Part shown: piece by piece, positions 21,040 through 32,800 of the stretch | Position numbering within the stretch: position 1 is the first letter of the stretch | Layout of the letters: the number at the start of each line of letters is the position of its first letter | From: Nothopassalora personata | Taxonomy: Eukaryota; Ascomycota; Dothideomycetes; Mycosphaerellales; Mycosphaerellaceae | Direction: 5' to 3' | NCBI GenBank assembly: GCA_033816765.1 | Contig: CM066290.1 | Coordinates: 2,232,001-2,296,000 of the forward strand | DNA: 64,000 nt | The notes under the pieces: generated by a model | Databases searched by the model: none | Told to the model about the DNA's origin: nothing | What the model saw: the letters and a program-made list of their open reading frames with translations, nothing else | Made by a program: the position numbers and the translations under genes

Positions 21040-24000
21040 TTTGCAGGTTTTATTTTAGTTCCTAGGTATTTTCTAATTCGTCGTATCCTTTCTATTTAAT
21101 AAGGTATCGCTAACCTTTCTTATCTAGGATTCTTTCGACTTCGAATTCGTTTTCTACTTCCGGCTCGAAATGGAAGTTCTCCTAGTAAGGTGTTTCGGCG
21201 TCTACTAGTTCTAACTTAGAGATGTGGAAGACTAGGTGGATTTTAGCGTCTAGTGGTAGTCGTAGTCGATAGTTAACTAGTCCTACGACTTTATCGATTA
21301 AAAATGGTCCGACCTTAATGTGATCTAGTTTCTTAGTCTATCTTCTTATTCTCAAGTTTTTTGTAAGGAGATAGACCTTATCCCCCTCTTTTAGTAGAGG
21401 GGCCATTTTTCTCGTGTCCTACCGTTGTTAAGACAGTTTTTATTATGTATCTTCGATCGCCTTACGTGTTTCTTTATGCACTTCCTTAAGAGTATCCGTC
21501 ATCACGATTGCTCTTTCGGCTTATAGGTAGGATCTAGGTGTTCCGAATAGGTTAGGATCTTTACTAAAGTTCGCATAAAATGGCGTCGTTAAAGTTGTCT
21601 CCGATTTGTGGTTGTTTAGTGCGATCTACGCTATTAGCAGTAATGAAACCCAGTTGTCTTATACATAATTAATGTAGTGTCGTAGGTATTGTTCTAGCGT
21701 TTAATTCATCCTTTCGGTTTGTCCGTCTGTCTCCGGATAATATGCTATTAATAGCTTGTGTTTAATTCCGATCGTTCCTATAAGCGTCTTCTAGTAGTTT
21801 AATATAAATAGCTTATCTCTATCCGTTATGAATGCTTAAGGGAAACCGTAGTATTAGATAAGTCTATCTAGTACGAGGTATCCGAGCTACTCTACATTGT
21901 ATGTTTCCGATGTAGGAATGAAGTGTACGTATTTTATAAGTCTATTAACTATAACTAGTATTATGTCGTATAGTTGTTTCGTAACTTAATCTCTTAACGG
22001 TAGGAGTTTCGTAATAAAGTCTATTATAACTTCGTCCTATGGTTTCGTCGGTAGTGTCCTAAACTGTAGGTAACCGTATTTTACATGTCTCGCAGCCTTG
22101 TTCCGTTAGTAGTGTACGTATTGTTTAATATAGCGTGACACCTTAAGTCTCATTTATAGGAATGAGAAACTGCGCTATATTAGGTCTATTGTTTTCGAAG
22201 TTCTAGGGTGTCTATAAGTTGGTCCGTTGTAATGTTGTCGTATACATTCTTCTTCTCGATCCTTAGGTACTTAGTATTTCCCTTGCGATATAGGGAATTG
22301 TTCGTCTTTATCACCTAATATCCGTACGATGTTATTCAATTCTCTTATGTTAGCACTAAGACTTCCGTCGGGGTTTATCTTTAATATTTTATGTTATACT
22401 AGTTCTTTTCCTTCTATGTAGTCGCTTCTTCGGCTTAGCGCGTCGGCGCGGCCATTCTCTCGTCCTAGAGTATATTTAATTTCGAACTTATACTGTCCTA
22501 GTAGCTCCGACTAGCGGGCTTGCCTTCGGGTAAGTTCTTTCGTCGTCGTGAAGTACGTAAGATTCTTATAGTTAGAAAGAATCGTTAACTTCGGTAGGCC
22601 CTCGACATATACTCTCTAATATTGTATAGTAGCAACAATGGCTAGAAGCTCTTTATTATAGATGTCGTAGTTCTGTTCCGCTATAGTCATTTTCCGGGAG
22701 TAATAGGCTACTAGGTGTCTCTACCTATCGTGTGTCTATATTAGACATACGCCTATTGCTATATTAGACGCATCGGTCTCGATATAGACTTCCTTACTAC
22801 TATCGAATAGTCGAAGCGTAGGGGCTAAAGCGCATTGTTCCTTAAGTTTCTTAAATGCTTTAATCTATTCCTTTCCCTATTTCTAGGTAACGTCTTTTCT
22901 TATAAGCATCGTTATTAGTGCTGCTATCTTTACGTAATCCTTAATGAATTTCCGGTTGTAGTTTGCTAGTCTAAGGAATGATTGTACATCCTTAACTATC
23001 TTTAGTTCTAGCTATTCTCTAATTAACTGTGTCTTTATAGGGTCGATCGTTATCCCTATAGTACTAATAATAAAGCCTAAGAATTTAACTTCTTTCTTAT
23101 AGAATTCGCATTTCTCGGGTGCTGTCTTAAATCCTAATTGCGTGAGTCGTTTAAAGACGTCCTAGACTTGCTTTATGTGCTCCTATAGGGATCCTTTCGT
23201 GTAGACTAGTATGTCGTCTATGTAGGCGATAACGTATACGTCGAGTAGATCTCTAAGTGTTTTATTAACAAGGTCCTAGTAGGATGCGGGTGCGTTAGTT
23301 AATCCTATTAGCATAACTAAGAATTCGTAGAGTCCGTATCTTATTCTAAAAGCGGTTTTCCATTCTTCTCCTTCTACTATTCGTATAGCATAGAAGGTAT
23401 CTCGTAGGTTAATCTTCGTGTACTAGTCCGATCCGGTTAATCTATCTTATACTTCTTCGATGTTAGGTAGCGGGTATCGGTTCTTAATCGTAATCTCGTT
23501 TAACTTCCTATAGTCTTGTACGAGTCGTAACTTCCCGTTTACTTTTAGAACGAACATATATAGAGTTCCTATACTCGAGGTAGATCTTCTTATCTATCCT
23601 TTAGCTAGCTTCTCCTTTAGCTATTCTCGTAGGGTCTATAGCTCTTTCTTAGACATTGAATATAGGGGTCCCTATAGAGGCTCTTTCCCTAGCTAAATGT
23701 TAATCTCGTAATCCTATAGGCGGTGCTTAGGTAAGGCGGTTTTACCTCTCTCCTCTTTAAAGAGTCGCGACTACTTGCGATACTCCTTAGGAATACTCAA
23801 CTCTAAGATGTTAGTATTCTTCGATAGTGCGTTACTTCTATTACTTCTAGTAACTTCGTAACCCGGCGGCCCTACGCTAGTGTCTATCCCGGTCGAAGGT
23901 AGTTCTTCTATCCTTCTATTCGGCGTAAGCTATATCTCGTTTAGCTGTTTCCTTACCTTATCTACTAGTGAACGCTACTACTGCGTAGGCTAAATGTTGA

Positions 24001-26400
24001 TAACGCAATCGCATTTCCTAAATGTAAGTACTCCTCTTCTCTAGTCGATTACTAGATTGTGCTTTCTTAACTAAGGCATACCTAATACTATGTTATAACT
24101 AGCTATATTAGTAACATCTAAGGTAATATTCTCGTAGTACTATTAGATAGCTAGTAGCAATAGTATCGTCTTCTATTCTACGCTAGGTAACGATAATCCG
24201 TTTACCGCGATTAACTCGTAACCCTATTTCTTCTTTAGGGTAGCTAACCCGTTTCTTCTTATAAAAGACTCGGAGATAAAATTCCCCGCTACTCCTAAGT
24301 CGATTATAACACTAGTCTTATGTCCGTTAACGATTGCTTATGTCTAGAAAACTGTATTTAATGTCGATGCGTGAGCCTAAGTATTGTATAACTCCCTTTA
24401 GTCGCTTATTCCTAGGGAGCTAATCCTTTTCCCGAATGGTATTTAGTACGCTATACTTCGTGCCTAGAGGCTTCGGCTAGAACCTGTAGCCCGTTACCCT
24501 ATGTCTATACTTATAATCTATTACGTTCCTAGATCTTCTACGTTTCTAAGTAGAGTGCGCGTACGTGTTGCACTATGTTGCGTAATTTATTCGATATAAA
24601 TGTTCCTAACGGTATAAGATATCCGGTCCCTATTATTCGGCTTCCTATCGGTAGTCGTTCTATAACGGCGGTTACTAGATTCTCGGTTGTTTCTATGAGT
24701 GGGTATCCCTAGGCTATGCCTCGTAGGGTGTCGAGTGTCTTATTAAACTTAATAGAGTGTAGCCTTCTTCGTCTACCTATCTTAGGTAGGAATTCCTCGT
24801 GCCTCCTTTATAGGTAGATAATCATGTCGTATAGTTTCTTAGGTGCATCTACCGTGAAGGTAAGCTGTTCGTTATCGTTAGTGTCGCTCTCTTCTCCTTC
24901 GGAGGAATCTTCTTCGCTTAATTCTTCCGGATCCTATTCTTCCTTAATGGTATTTAGCCCGGTAGTTTCTTAACTTTCTTCCTATGGTTCTAGTAACTAT
25001 AATCCGTTCTATCCTAGGTCCTAATTTTCTTTATCGCTTCTATCTTCGTTAAAGTAGGATTTATCGATGTCTACTTCTCGGAGCGTGGCGTTTTACCTAT
25101 GCGTCGCTCCTAGGGTTCCTCGTAGTTACTAAGGCTAATACCCTACACCTAACTTCGCGGCGTAGTAAACTTAACACGAGTCTTAGTAATAGAATCGCTA
25201 ATAAAGGCTTCTATAACCATTTCGAGACTCGGATTCGATCTCGTAGTCGACTCTTCGTGTTATTATATTAAACTATCGTAGTTGGTTCTTCGCATTAAAT
25301 GGAATAACTACTATTTGTTACCTATAGTATCCTCCTCGTCCTTCTAAGGGGTCTAGGAGAGGCGTCGTACTTCTATTACTAGCTCTCTCCCCTACTCTCC
25401 GAGTATAGTCGGTATCTCCTCGAGATCTAACGCTACTCTTAGATTTACTAGTTCGGGGTTGTATTATATTAAATTGCTCGCGGCGTACTATATTCTTACC
25501 GCGGCAATCCCGTACTATATAACCTTCCTTACTATAGGTATAGTATGTGAGTTTTCCCTTTCCTTTAAAGGGCTTTCCGTAGCCCCTACTCTTATCGATC
25601 CTCCGTCCTCGTTAGGTAACGTCTAGTTCCATTAGCTATAGTCTATAGTAGGGCTAGCTTTATCGTAAGAATTCTCCCTTCGTAACGTATCCTCCTAAGG
25701 GTCTACGATCCGGAGCATATCCTACTATACCTCCTACTTTAGAGTCGTATTTCTTTTCCTAGTGTCGTTCCTAGAGCTAGTTATCGATGTTAATCGACGC
25801 CTTTATTAGCTCTTCGAGGTTAGTAATCTATCCCCCGTGTCTTATTAACTCGTCCTTAACGGAGTCCTTAAGTCTACGTCGGAACATAGTTATTAACGCC
25901 GTCTAGTTCCATCTAGTAATTTGTCCGTATTCTTCGAATTTAGCGGTATACTCTAAAGTAGACGTCTTCTACTTTAGGTGTTGAATGATTCGTATAGCCT
26001 ATTAGACTTCGTTCGAGGTTCTAAAGATTAACCTTATCTTATCTTTAAAGAGGGTGTAGCTCCTAAACATTCTAGTAGGGTCTAATCGTCCTATACCTTT
26101 AAGGTATTCCTTAAGGTAAGGTTTAATCTAGTTCTACGCACTTCCGCGAAGGTACGTAATAGCGAAGATAGTTCTTTTATCGGTATCGACTAGGTTAAAC
26201 ATAAGATACATATCCATCTAATTAATCTAGTCGTCGAACTTAGCCCTATCTCTATAGAAGAGGTCTAGCTTAGCAGCCTTAACGTCGTTCTTCCTTAGAG
26301 TAGGCTCGTTATCGTTATTAGACTTATCGTCCTTCGTAGTAGTCTATTATAGTAGCGCTCGGCGGATGCTTCCTACTTCGCTAGGGGCGGGTGTTCCCCT
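21040..26400 (-). pseudogene. gag-pol: Gypsy-2 gag-pol relic with chromodomain
   Basis: Minus-strand trace collinear with Gypsy-3. Gag occupies about 26380-24600, with a nucleocapsid zinc-knuckle trace (ending ARDCRG) near 25500. Pol follows with protease, an RT whose YIDD motif is intact (about 23205-23230), RNase H, integrase and a C-terminal chromodomain (LVKWKGYDE-type trace near 21070). TAG and TAA codons interrupt all frames. RIP load is moderate. Confidence 0.85.
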
Positions 26401-26441
26401 ACTAGCTGCTTAAGTAGCGCTTATCCTAAGGGCGTTTAAAG

Positions 26442-26872
26442 TGTTATTGTCTCGTTCTAGGGCTAGTCTTAAAAGAGAGATAAGTCAAGTCACGTAGCGG
26501 TATTCTTTAGAGAGGCTAAAGTAAGCTAAGTAAAGATAAATAATAGGAATAAGAGTTGTATTCTAATTAGTAAGATAGTAACATAAGTTAAACGCATCGA
26601 AACTATAAGGGTTCTTAGCGTTCCTAAATACAACGGAGACTCGTATACTATCCGGTGTTAGGCGTCTATCTATCCACTCGACCGGTCGCCTAGTCGTGTA
26701 GTCGTGTACGTCTATACGCTACTTCTACGGTCGTGTTCGACTATGCACTAAGCGCGCGGTCGTACACGTGACCCGGACGTGGGGTCCCTTCCTCTTCCTA
26801 GCGATTGGTTCTTGTCTTCTGATTCTTCCTCCTATGCTACGTCCTATACCGTCCTTTATCCGAACTGTAACA
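26442..26872 (-). repeat. Gypsy-2 5' LTR
   Basis: 431 bp, starting TGTTATTGTC and ending CGAACTGTAACA on the plus strand. It keeps several CA/TG sites that are TA in the other LTR, so it is less mutated. The inner side is followed on the minus strand by CTTTAAACGCCC, the likely primer-binding region, shared with Gypsy-3. Confidence 0.9.
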
Positions 26873-26877
26873 CTTCC

Positions 26878-27300
26878 TAAGTTCGCCGTCTCCCTTATCC
26901 TAGAAGTGCCGCATCCTAGTACGCTCTCTCGCTAGTAAGGTGTCGTTAATCGTATCCTAGTAAAATTCCTTAGAGAGCGTCGGCTTTAGGGCGGATCGTA
27001 CCCTAAAAGAGCTCTTTAACCTTAAGAAGTAATCGCGGAATGTCTCTACCTTACCGTCTAAGGACGGTAGGTTCTAACCTCTAGGACCCGACGGTTCTTC
27101 TCCGGTACGCGACGAGGGCGCGGCGGTATTCAGCGTCTATAGTAACTGTCTTATTAGGTTACTAGTAGTCGTCTTATTATAAGCTAGCGGCGAGACTATA
27201 GGTGTTAACTAACGTCGAGCGTCTTCCGATTCCTTTAAAGCGGCGCGCGTTATAATTAACTCGGCTTACATCTCTTCCTATCGCTAGTATAGTTACTAAA
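26878..27300 (-). pseudogene. gag: Gypsy-1 gag relic, proximal part
   Basis: RIP-mutated minus-strand DNA between the Gypsy-2 target duplication and the intact Gypsy-5. It continues the Gypsy-1 gag trace from 19715. A remaining 117 bp of Gypsy-1 leader follows after Gypsy-5 (34715-34831). Confidence 0.5.
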
Positions 27301-27305
27301 GCATA

Positions 27306-27466
27306 TGTGACGGCCCATGGCCGCACAGCGAGTGAACGTGGCGAGTTACGTGACCGGGCCCGGGCCGACCCGCGTGCCTCGGCTTGTATATTAACTTCTC
27401 GCGCCTCGCGCACCTCTTAGATAGCTTGTCTAACAACTTCGTACTACCTAAGCAGGTGCCCTTACA
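27306..27466 (+). repeat. Gypsy-5 5' LTR
   Basis: 161 bp, TGTGACGGCC to GCCCTTACA, identical to 34549-34709. It contains a TATA box (27387-27394) and the GTCTAACAA string (27428-27436) that is complementary to the primer-binding site. Confidence 0.95.
27387..27394 (+). promoter_or_regulatory. TATA box of Gypsy-5 LTR promoter
   Basis: TATATTAA, 41 bp upstream of GTCTAACAA. If reverse transcription is self-primed, the transcript must start at or just before that string, so this spacing fits a Pol II promoter. Confidence 0.6.
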
Positions 27467-27468
27467 CT

Positions 27469-27477
27469 TTGTTAGAC
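27469..27477 (+). promoter_or_regulatory. Self-primer-type primer-binding site
   Basis: TTGTTAGAC, two nucleotides after the LTR, is the exact reverse complement of GTCTAACAA at 27428-27436 within the LTR. In Tf1/sushi-type chromoviruses the 5' end of the RNA folds back and primes reverse transcription this way, in place of a tRNA. Confidence 0.65.
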
Positions 27478-27695
27478 CGTTCTTTTCCGCAGACAAGCTG
27501 CGAAGGATCTGCGAAGGGCAGATCAAGTAACGCGACAAGCGCGTTGAGTCCACAGGCCGAGTGCGACTCCAAGAAAAGTGCGACGACAAACGCACTCAAG
27601 TTAAGTCAACAAACGCACGCAGAGAAGACGTGCCCAAGTTAAGTCAACACCCCAAGTCAACAAGCGCGACACCCCATCGCGCCCAAGGTAACGAG

Positions 27696-29882
27696 ATGGT
27701 GCGTCAGAATGGACGCCAGTCGCTGCTGGCAATGCGACCAGTGGTGCAACGCGAGTCGGTGCTCAACACACAGACTCAAGGTCGCGATGCGACGCAAGAG
27801 CAAGAACAAGACCGCCAGTATCAGAAGATGATTGAACTAGGCAAGCCCGTCACTGATCCACAGCCATACCTCAACATCAGCGATTTCCTACACGACGACG
27901 AGATCATCGAGGAAGAAGGCAAGGAGGCTATGGTAGCCGTGGACTACATGGACGATGCAGCGACGGACGAAGCAGAAGAGGGAGCCGAGGAAGCACAACA
28001 AGTCGCGAAGACCTATCGAGCGACACTCAAGTCCCTCACTCAACTCGATATCGAGAAGTTCGAGAAGCTGTACGGCAGCGACGTTTCCGCACCTCCCGCC
28101 ATCCACTTCATCCTCCGCCGCGGCGAACAGGAATACCGCAACGTCTCGAAACTTGCAGAGATGTTGTACACGAGCTGTCACCAGAGCCAAGAATATGGAG
28201 ACAAAGTTCAGAAGGAACTCGACAAGGTTCAAAAGGATCTCGGGGATGCGAAGAAGCAGGTGTCGGACTTGGACAAGTTACTGAAGGCCTCCGATGCCCA
28301 GCAAAAGGACCTGCGCGACCACCTGGCTAAAGTCACCGCCGATCGTGACACCGCCAGCGCTGAGCGCGACACAGTTATCAAGGACCTGGACACCGTCAAG
28401 ATCGAACTCGATGCACTTAAGGCCCTGCCCATTCCAACTGACTCCCAGAAAGCGTACGAGCATGCCAAGCAAGCAATGGTCTGGGTCAAGGAGCGAGAGG
28501 CTCGCATTGGAGAGCTGGAGCGTGAAGTGGACAACTACGAAGAAGCCGTTGCCGATCACGAGCGCGACATCCAAGCCCTTCGCAACGCGCATGCTAAGGA
28601 GCTCGAAGCAGCCGAGCAGCGTGGGCGCACCGAAGCACGAGGCAAGGATCGTCGCTCCTCGCTCTCACGTTCCATCTCTCGTCGACGTGCTGGAAGAGAG
28701 CCATCACCGCCGAAGGACCAAGGCAGGACTGGCAAGCAGTCCAGCGGCGGAGACTCATCCGATGAGTCAGGTGAAGAGGTTAGCAAGAAGGACAGGGCTG
28801 GCAAGCAGCGCAAGAGCAGGAAGCCGAGATACGATCCGGATAGCAGTGACAGCAGCAGCAGCAGTAGCAGCGACGAGTCCTCAGACGATGACCGCCGCGC
28901 TCGCCGCCGCAAGTCCAAGAAGACCAAGAAGGTCACCAAGATCAACTTCAACAACATCCTGGACATCGACGAGTCACTCGATCGTCCTTGGAAGACGGAC
29001 CGAAGTGTCGAAGGCCCCAAGCATAAGTTTCAAGGCGACCTCAGCAAGGAAGGCGACCTGAAGGGACCATCGCTTGAGAAGTGGCTCAGCGCACTGGAGA
29101 CCAAGCTCGCCGCCACCACGTTCCGTGACAAGGATGCCGTGCTCAAGTTCATACTGGATTACACCGACGGAGGCGCTTGGGCGCTGCTCAACCCGAAGGT
29201 TCCATCCATCGCAGGCATCATGAGCGGAAGCGAGCGCCCGTATTCATCAGTCAACAAGATGATGAAGTCCCTCATCGAGTGGTACGGCGATCGCAACCCC
29301 GTCGGCCGCGCTCGCGACAACATGGCTGTGTTGAAGCAGCCAGAGGACAACTCCAAGGACTCCTTCGCCGAACTCTACCGCGAGTGGCGCCGTTATGCCA
29401 ACTTGATGCGCATGACCGGAGAAGACGCTATGGACAACCTCATGCGCAAGCTCAACTACCGCTATCTGATCCGCTATCAGCAAGCAAACCCTAAGACCCT
29501 CAGCGAAGCAGTCGATGCCCTGTTCAAGGCTGAGGAGGATTTCAAGGTCGCCGAGACTCTTCACCCGAAGAAGAAGTCTACGGCCAAGAAGGACGACAAG
29601 AAGGACGACAAGAAGGACGACAAGCCCAACGGCACCACTCCAGCCGGATCTGGCGGAGGCGGCTCAAAGAATCGCCGCAAGGTGGACCGCCTGCCATGGG
29701 ACTCTCGCCCAGCTGAGTTCAAGCACCTCACTCTTCTTGACGACGCTGAGACTGAGCGTTGCATGAAGGAGAGACTGTGCAAGAAGTGCCGCAAGCCAGG
29801 TCACCAGCTGACCGACAAGGAGTGTGAGCTCTGGAACTACCAGATGCCACCGCGCCCGACTACCCAGTCGGAAAAAGCCTAG
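27696..29882 (+). CDS. gag: Gypsy-5 Gag
   Basis: The frame is open from 27561, but the first in-frame ATG is at 27696, giving 728 aa. Order: a Gln-rich N-terminus; an acidic segment; a long coiled coil (about residues 170-330) with many Lys/Asp/Glu heptads; an RS/Ser-rich basic linker (RRSSLSRSISRRRAG) and a serine run; a capsid-like region containing EKWLSALETKLAATTF and ALLNPKVPSIAGIM; a lysine-aspartate repeat (KKDDKKDDKKDDK); and a C-terminal zinc knuckle CKKCRKPGHQLTDKEC, spaced C-x2-C-x4-H-x6-C, two residues longer than the usual last gap. Gag forms the intracellular particle and binds the RNA. The stop TAG (29880-29882) follows an A5 run, and pol is in the -1 frame. Confidence 0.9.
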   Translation: MVRQNGRQSLLAMRPVVQRESVLNTQTQGRDATQEQEQDRQYQKMIELGKPVTDPQPYLNISDFLHDDEIIEEEGKEAMVAVDYMDDAATDEAEEGAEEAQQVAKTYRATLKSLTQLDIEKFEKLYGSDVSAPPAIHFILRRGEQEYRNVSKLAEMLYTSCHQSQEYGDKVQKELDKVQKDLGDAKKQVSDLDKLLKASDAQQKDLRDHLAKVTADRDTASAERDTVIKDLDTVKIELDALKALPIPTDSQKAYEHAKQAMVWVKEREARIGELEREVDNYEEAVADHERDIQALRNAHAKELEAAEQRGRTEARGKDRRSSLSRSISRRRAGREPSPPKDQGRTGKQSSGGDSSDESGEEVSKKDRAGKQRKSRKPRYDPDSSDSSSSSSSDESSDDDRRARRRKSKKTKKVTKINFNNILDIDESLDRPWKTDRSVEGPKHKFQGDLSKEGDLKGPSLEKWLSALETKLAATTFRDKDAVLKFILDYTDGGAWALLNPKVPSIAGIMSGSERPYSSVNKMMKSLIEWYGDRNPVGRARDNMAVLKQPEDNSKDSFAELYREWRRYANLMRMTGEDAMDNLMRKLNYRYLIRYQQANPKTLSEAVDALFKAEEDFKVAETLHPKKKSTAKKDDKKDDKKDDKPNGTTPAGSGGGGSKNRRKVDRLPWDSRPAEFKHLTLLDDAETERCMKERLCKKCRKPGHQLTDKECELWNYQMPPRPTTQSEKA

Positions 29883-32800
29883 TCCACTCGTTGAGCGCAA
29901 CAACCAGTGGACTGGATACGAACACGTCAACGTCAAGGCCGAAGTCAGAAGGGATTGGGGAAGGTGATCTCAGAATATCATCCCATTCCTTACGAATGGT
30001 GCACATAGAGCACAACCCTGTAATAGGATCACACCTAGTGGTGCCTTGCACAGCGAATGGAAAATATGCATTCTCATTCCTTGATGACGGAGCCAATTCA
30101 AACTACGTTGACATCGTATATGCGCGAAAGAATGACCTGCCACTCTCGAAGCTGGACAGCCCATTGGCACTGGGCCTCGCCGACATGTCCACTGCAAAGG
30201 AAATGATCGAATACCGTACGGAGCTCACCCTGGAGATCAACGGGCACTCCGAAGTGATCAATGCCTGGCTCACCAACCTCGAATACGACATCGTCTTGGG
30301 GAGACCATGGCACGACAAGCATCAACCAGGCCTGCATTATGAGTCCGGCACTATGACGCTCGATTCTCAACACTGCAAGGACAACTGCCTGTCCGGAAAG
30401 GAAGCGACGTGGGTGCAGTCAGTCAATGATCAAGACCAGAACCCAGTCCTTACGTTCCAGACCCACGAGGAGCTTCCTAGCAAGTACCGCTCGGCAACCG
30501 TGGAAGAAGATGACGAAGGAGATGTCACTTGGCAGCACGCCCGTCTGCCACTGCCGGCTGACGGCGAAGACACCATCAAGCGCATGACAACGCGCGGCCC
30601 TGGAAAAGTTCGCCGGGCTGCTAAGAGACTCGAAGCAAAGGAAGCAAAGGCCGCTGTGGCAGCAGCAGTAGCAGCAGCTGCCGAAGCCGCAGCTCAACAA
30701 GCAGAAGAGCCTAAGAAGAACATCGACATCAAAGAAGTCAATGCAGACTACTTCGTGCGCCTCGCCAAGCAAAAGGGCGCGCAAGTTCACCTGATGTATG
30801 TCTATGACCCCAAGGTGGAGCAGCAGCGAGCGGGCGACTCGCTTGCCGCTTGCGCCATGACGGCGCACAACATGAAGACAGTTGCTGGAGGCAACTGTAA
30901 GATGCTGTCAGACGAAAAGACGATCTCAAGGCTGAACGCGCGTGCCGCTGCATTCATACCAGCATCAGAACGTGTAGCCCCAACACTCCGTTCCTGCAAG
31001 ATGCACGCACAAGCAGACGTGGACAAGTTCATGAAAGTCAACGACCAAGAGATCGATCCAAAGGACCACCTTATGCCAACATACCACGAGTTCGCTGATT
31101 GCTTCTCGAAGAAGGCTTCAGAAGAGCTTCCGCCACACCGGCCTGGGATTGACCATGAGATCAAGCTGAAACCCGATGCCGTGCCACCCTTCAAGCGACC
31201 ATACCGCATGTCTAAGCAAGAAGACGAGATCATCAAGCACTGGACTGACGAACAGATCGCCCAAGGCAAGATCCGCAAGAATGAAGGCCGCGCCGATGCT
31301 GCATCTCCGTGCCTTATCGTCAAGAAGCCAGGAGGTGGGTTGAGAGTATGCGTTGATTACAGAGCCCTCAATGCACTTACCATCAAGTCAAGATACCCTA
31401 TTCCCCTGATGCAGGACACCTTGAACCGCATCGCAGGAAAGAAGTGGTTTACGAAGCTAGATGTGATTGCAGCATTCAACCGCATCCGCATCGCAAAGGG
31501 GCATGAGTGGATGACAGCGTTCACTACCCGCTATGGGCAGTTCGAATGTCTAGTCATGCCATTCGGCCTATGCAACGCCCCAGGAACGTTCCAAGCTTAT
31601 GTGAACGACACGCTACGGGAGTTCCTAGATGACTTTGCATCAGCCTATCTAGATGATATCCTCATCTTTAGCGACACGCTTGAAGAGCACATTGGACATG
31701 TGAAGAAGGTGCTAGGGCGCTGCAGAGACGCAGGCCTGCAACTTGATATCAAGAAGTGTGAATTCCACACCCAATCGACCAAGTACCTTGGCCTCATTGT
31801 TGGCAAGGACGGCATCTCCATGTGCCCGGAGAAGGTGAGAGCAGTGCAAGAATGGGAAACACCTCGTAATGTCACGGATGTGCTTGCATTCAACGGATTC
31901 GCTGGCTTCTATCGACGATTCATCAAGAACTACAGCAAGATAACACTGCCGCTTACCCGCCTCACCAAGAAAGACGTGCCATGGCAATGGACGGCAGAGT
32001 GCCAAGCAGCGTTCGACGGCCTCAAGAAAGCATTCACCGATGCAGAAGGAGAAATCCTCGCAGTCTTCCAGCATGGGCTGGAGACAGTGCTTGAGACTGA
32101 CGCTTCGGACTTCGTCACCGCAGCGGTCCTCTCCCAACGTCATAATGGCATCTTGAGACCAGTGGCATATCTGTCTAAGAAGATGTCACCCCAGGAATGC
32201 AACTACGACATCTATGACAAAGAGTTGCTCGCTATTGTCAAAGCGTTCGAAGAATGGCGTCCTGAGCTGGCAGCAGGTGACATCGATGACAAGGACTGCG
32301 TGGGCAGCGATTGCGAGAACTTCCTGGCCGACCCAAGTGGCAAGCCAGTGCTCGTCTACTCAGACCACAAGAACCTTGAGTACTTCATGACCACGAAGGA
32401 ACTCAACCGGCGCCAAGCACGCTGGGCAGAATTCCTATCGCAATTCCACTTCAAGATCATCTACAGACCAGGAGTGCAGGGAGGCAAGCCCGATAGCCTT
32501 ACCCGCCGCTCACAAGATGCGATACGCAAGGACGAGGATGATCCCCGGCACACGCAGCAGCATCGCGTGTTGCTAGGACCCGAATTGTTTATGCCGAACT
32601 TGTTAGCCAGCAGAATCCTACAACTCGCGGCATCGGAAGCCACCGGCGTTGTGGATGAGGACCTACAACGCGACATCCGATCCCTATACGAACAGCAAGA
32701 ACCACAAGAGGCCCTGCAACAGCTGGCAGCTGGCGACAAGGTGAAGATGCTCCACAGGCACAAGATCGACCCTAAGCACGCGATGGCAGTAGATGGAATG

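Larger units (their letters stand above)
19721..26872 (-). mobile_element. Gypsy-2: LTR retrotransposon with antisense accessory ORF and tRNA-like sequence
   Basis: Two 431-bp LTRs (19721-20151 and 26442-26872) are flanked by the duplication CTTCC (19716-19720 and 26873-26877). Gag-pol lies on the minus strand from about 26400 to 21040. The tract CTATCCCCCCTCCTACT at 20152-20168 is the polypurine tract on the minus strand. Between pol and the 3' LTR the opposite strand carries an accessory ORF (20221-20820) and a tRNA-like sequence (20880-20954). RIP is present but milder than in Gypsy-1, into which it is inserted. Its pol and 5' leader are very close to Gypsy-3. Confidence 0.9.

Noticed and set aside
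27177..27413. Minus-strand ORF across the left edge of Gypsy-5
   Set aside because: It spans the target duplication and the LTR of a recent insertion, so it cannot be an old gene.
27888..29936. Several minus-strand and alternative-frame ORFs of 100-255 codons inside gag of Gypsy-5
   Set aside because: They overlap the intact gag frame, have no recognisable domain and arise from its GC-rich codon use.
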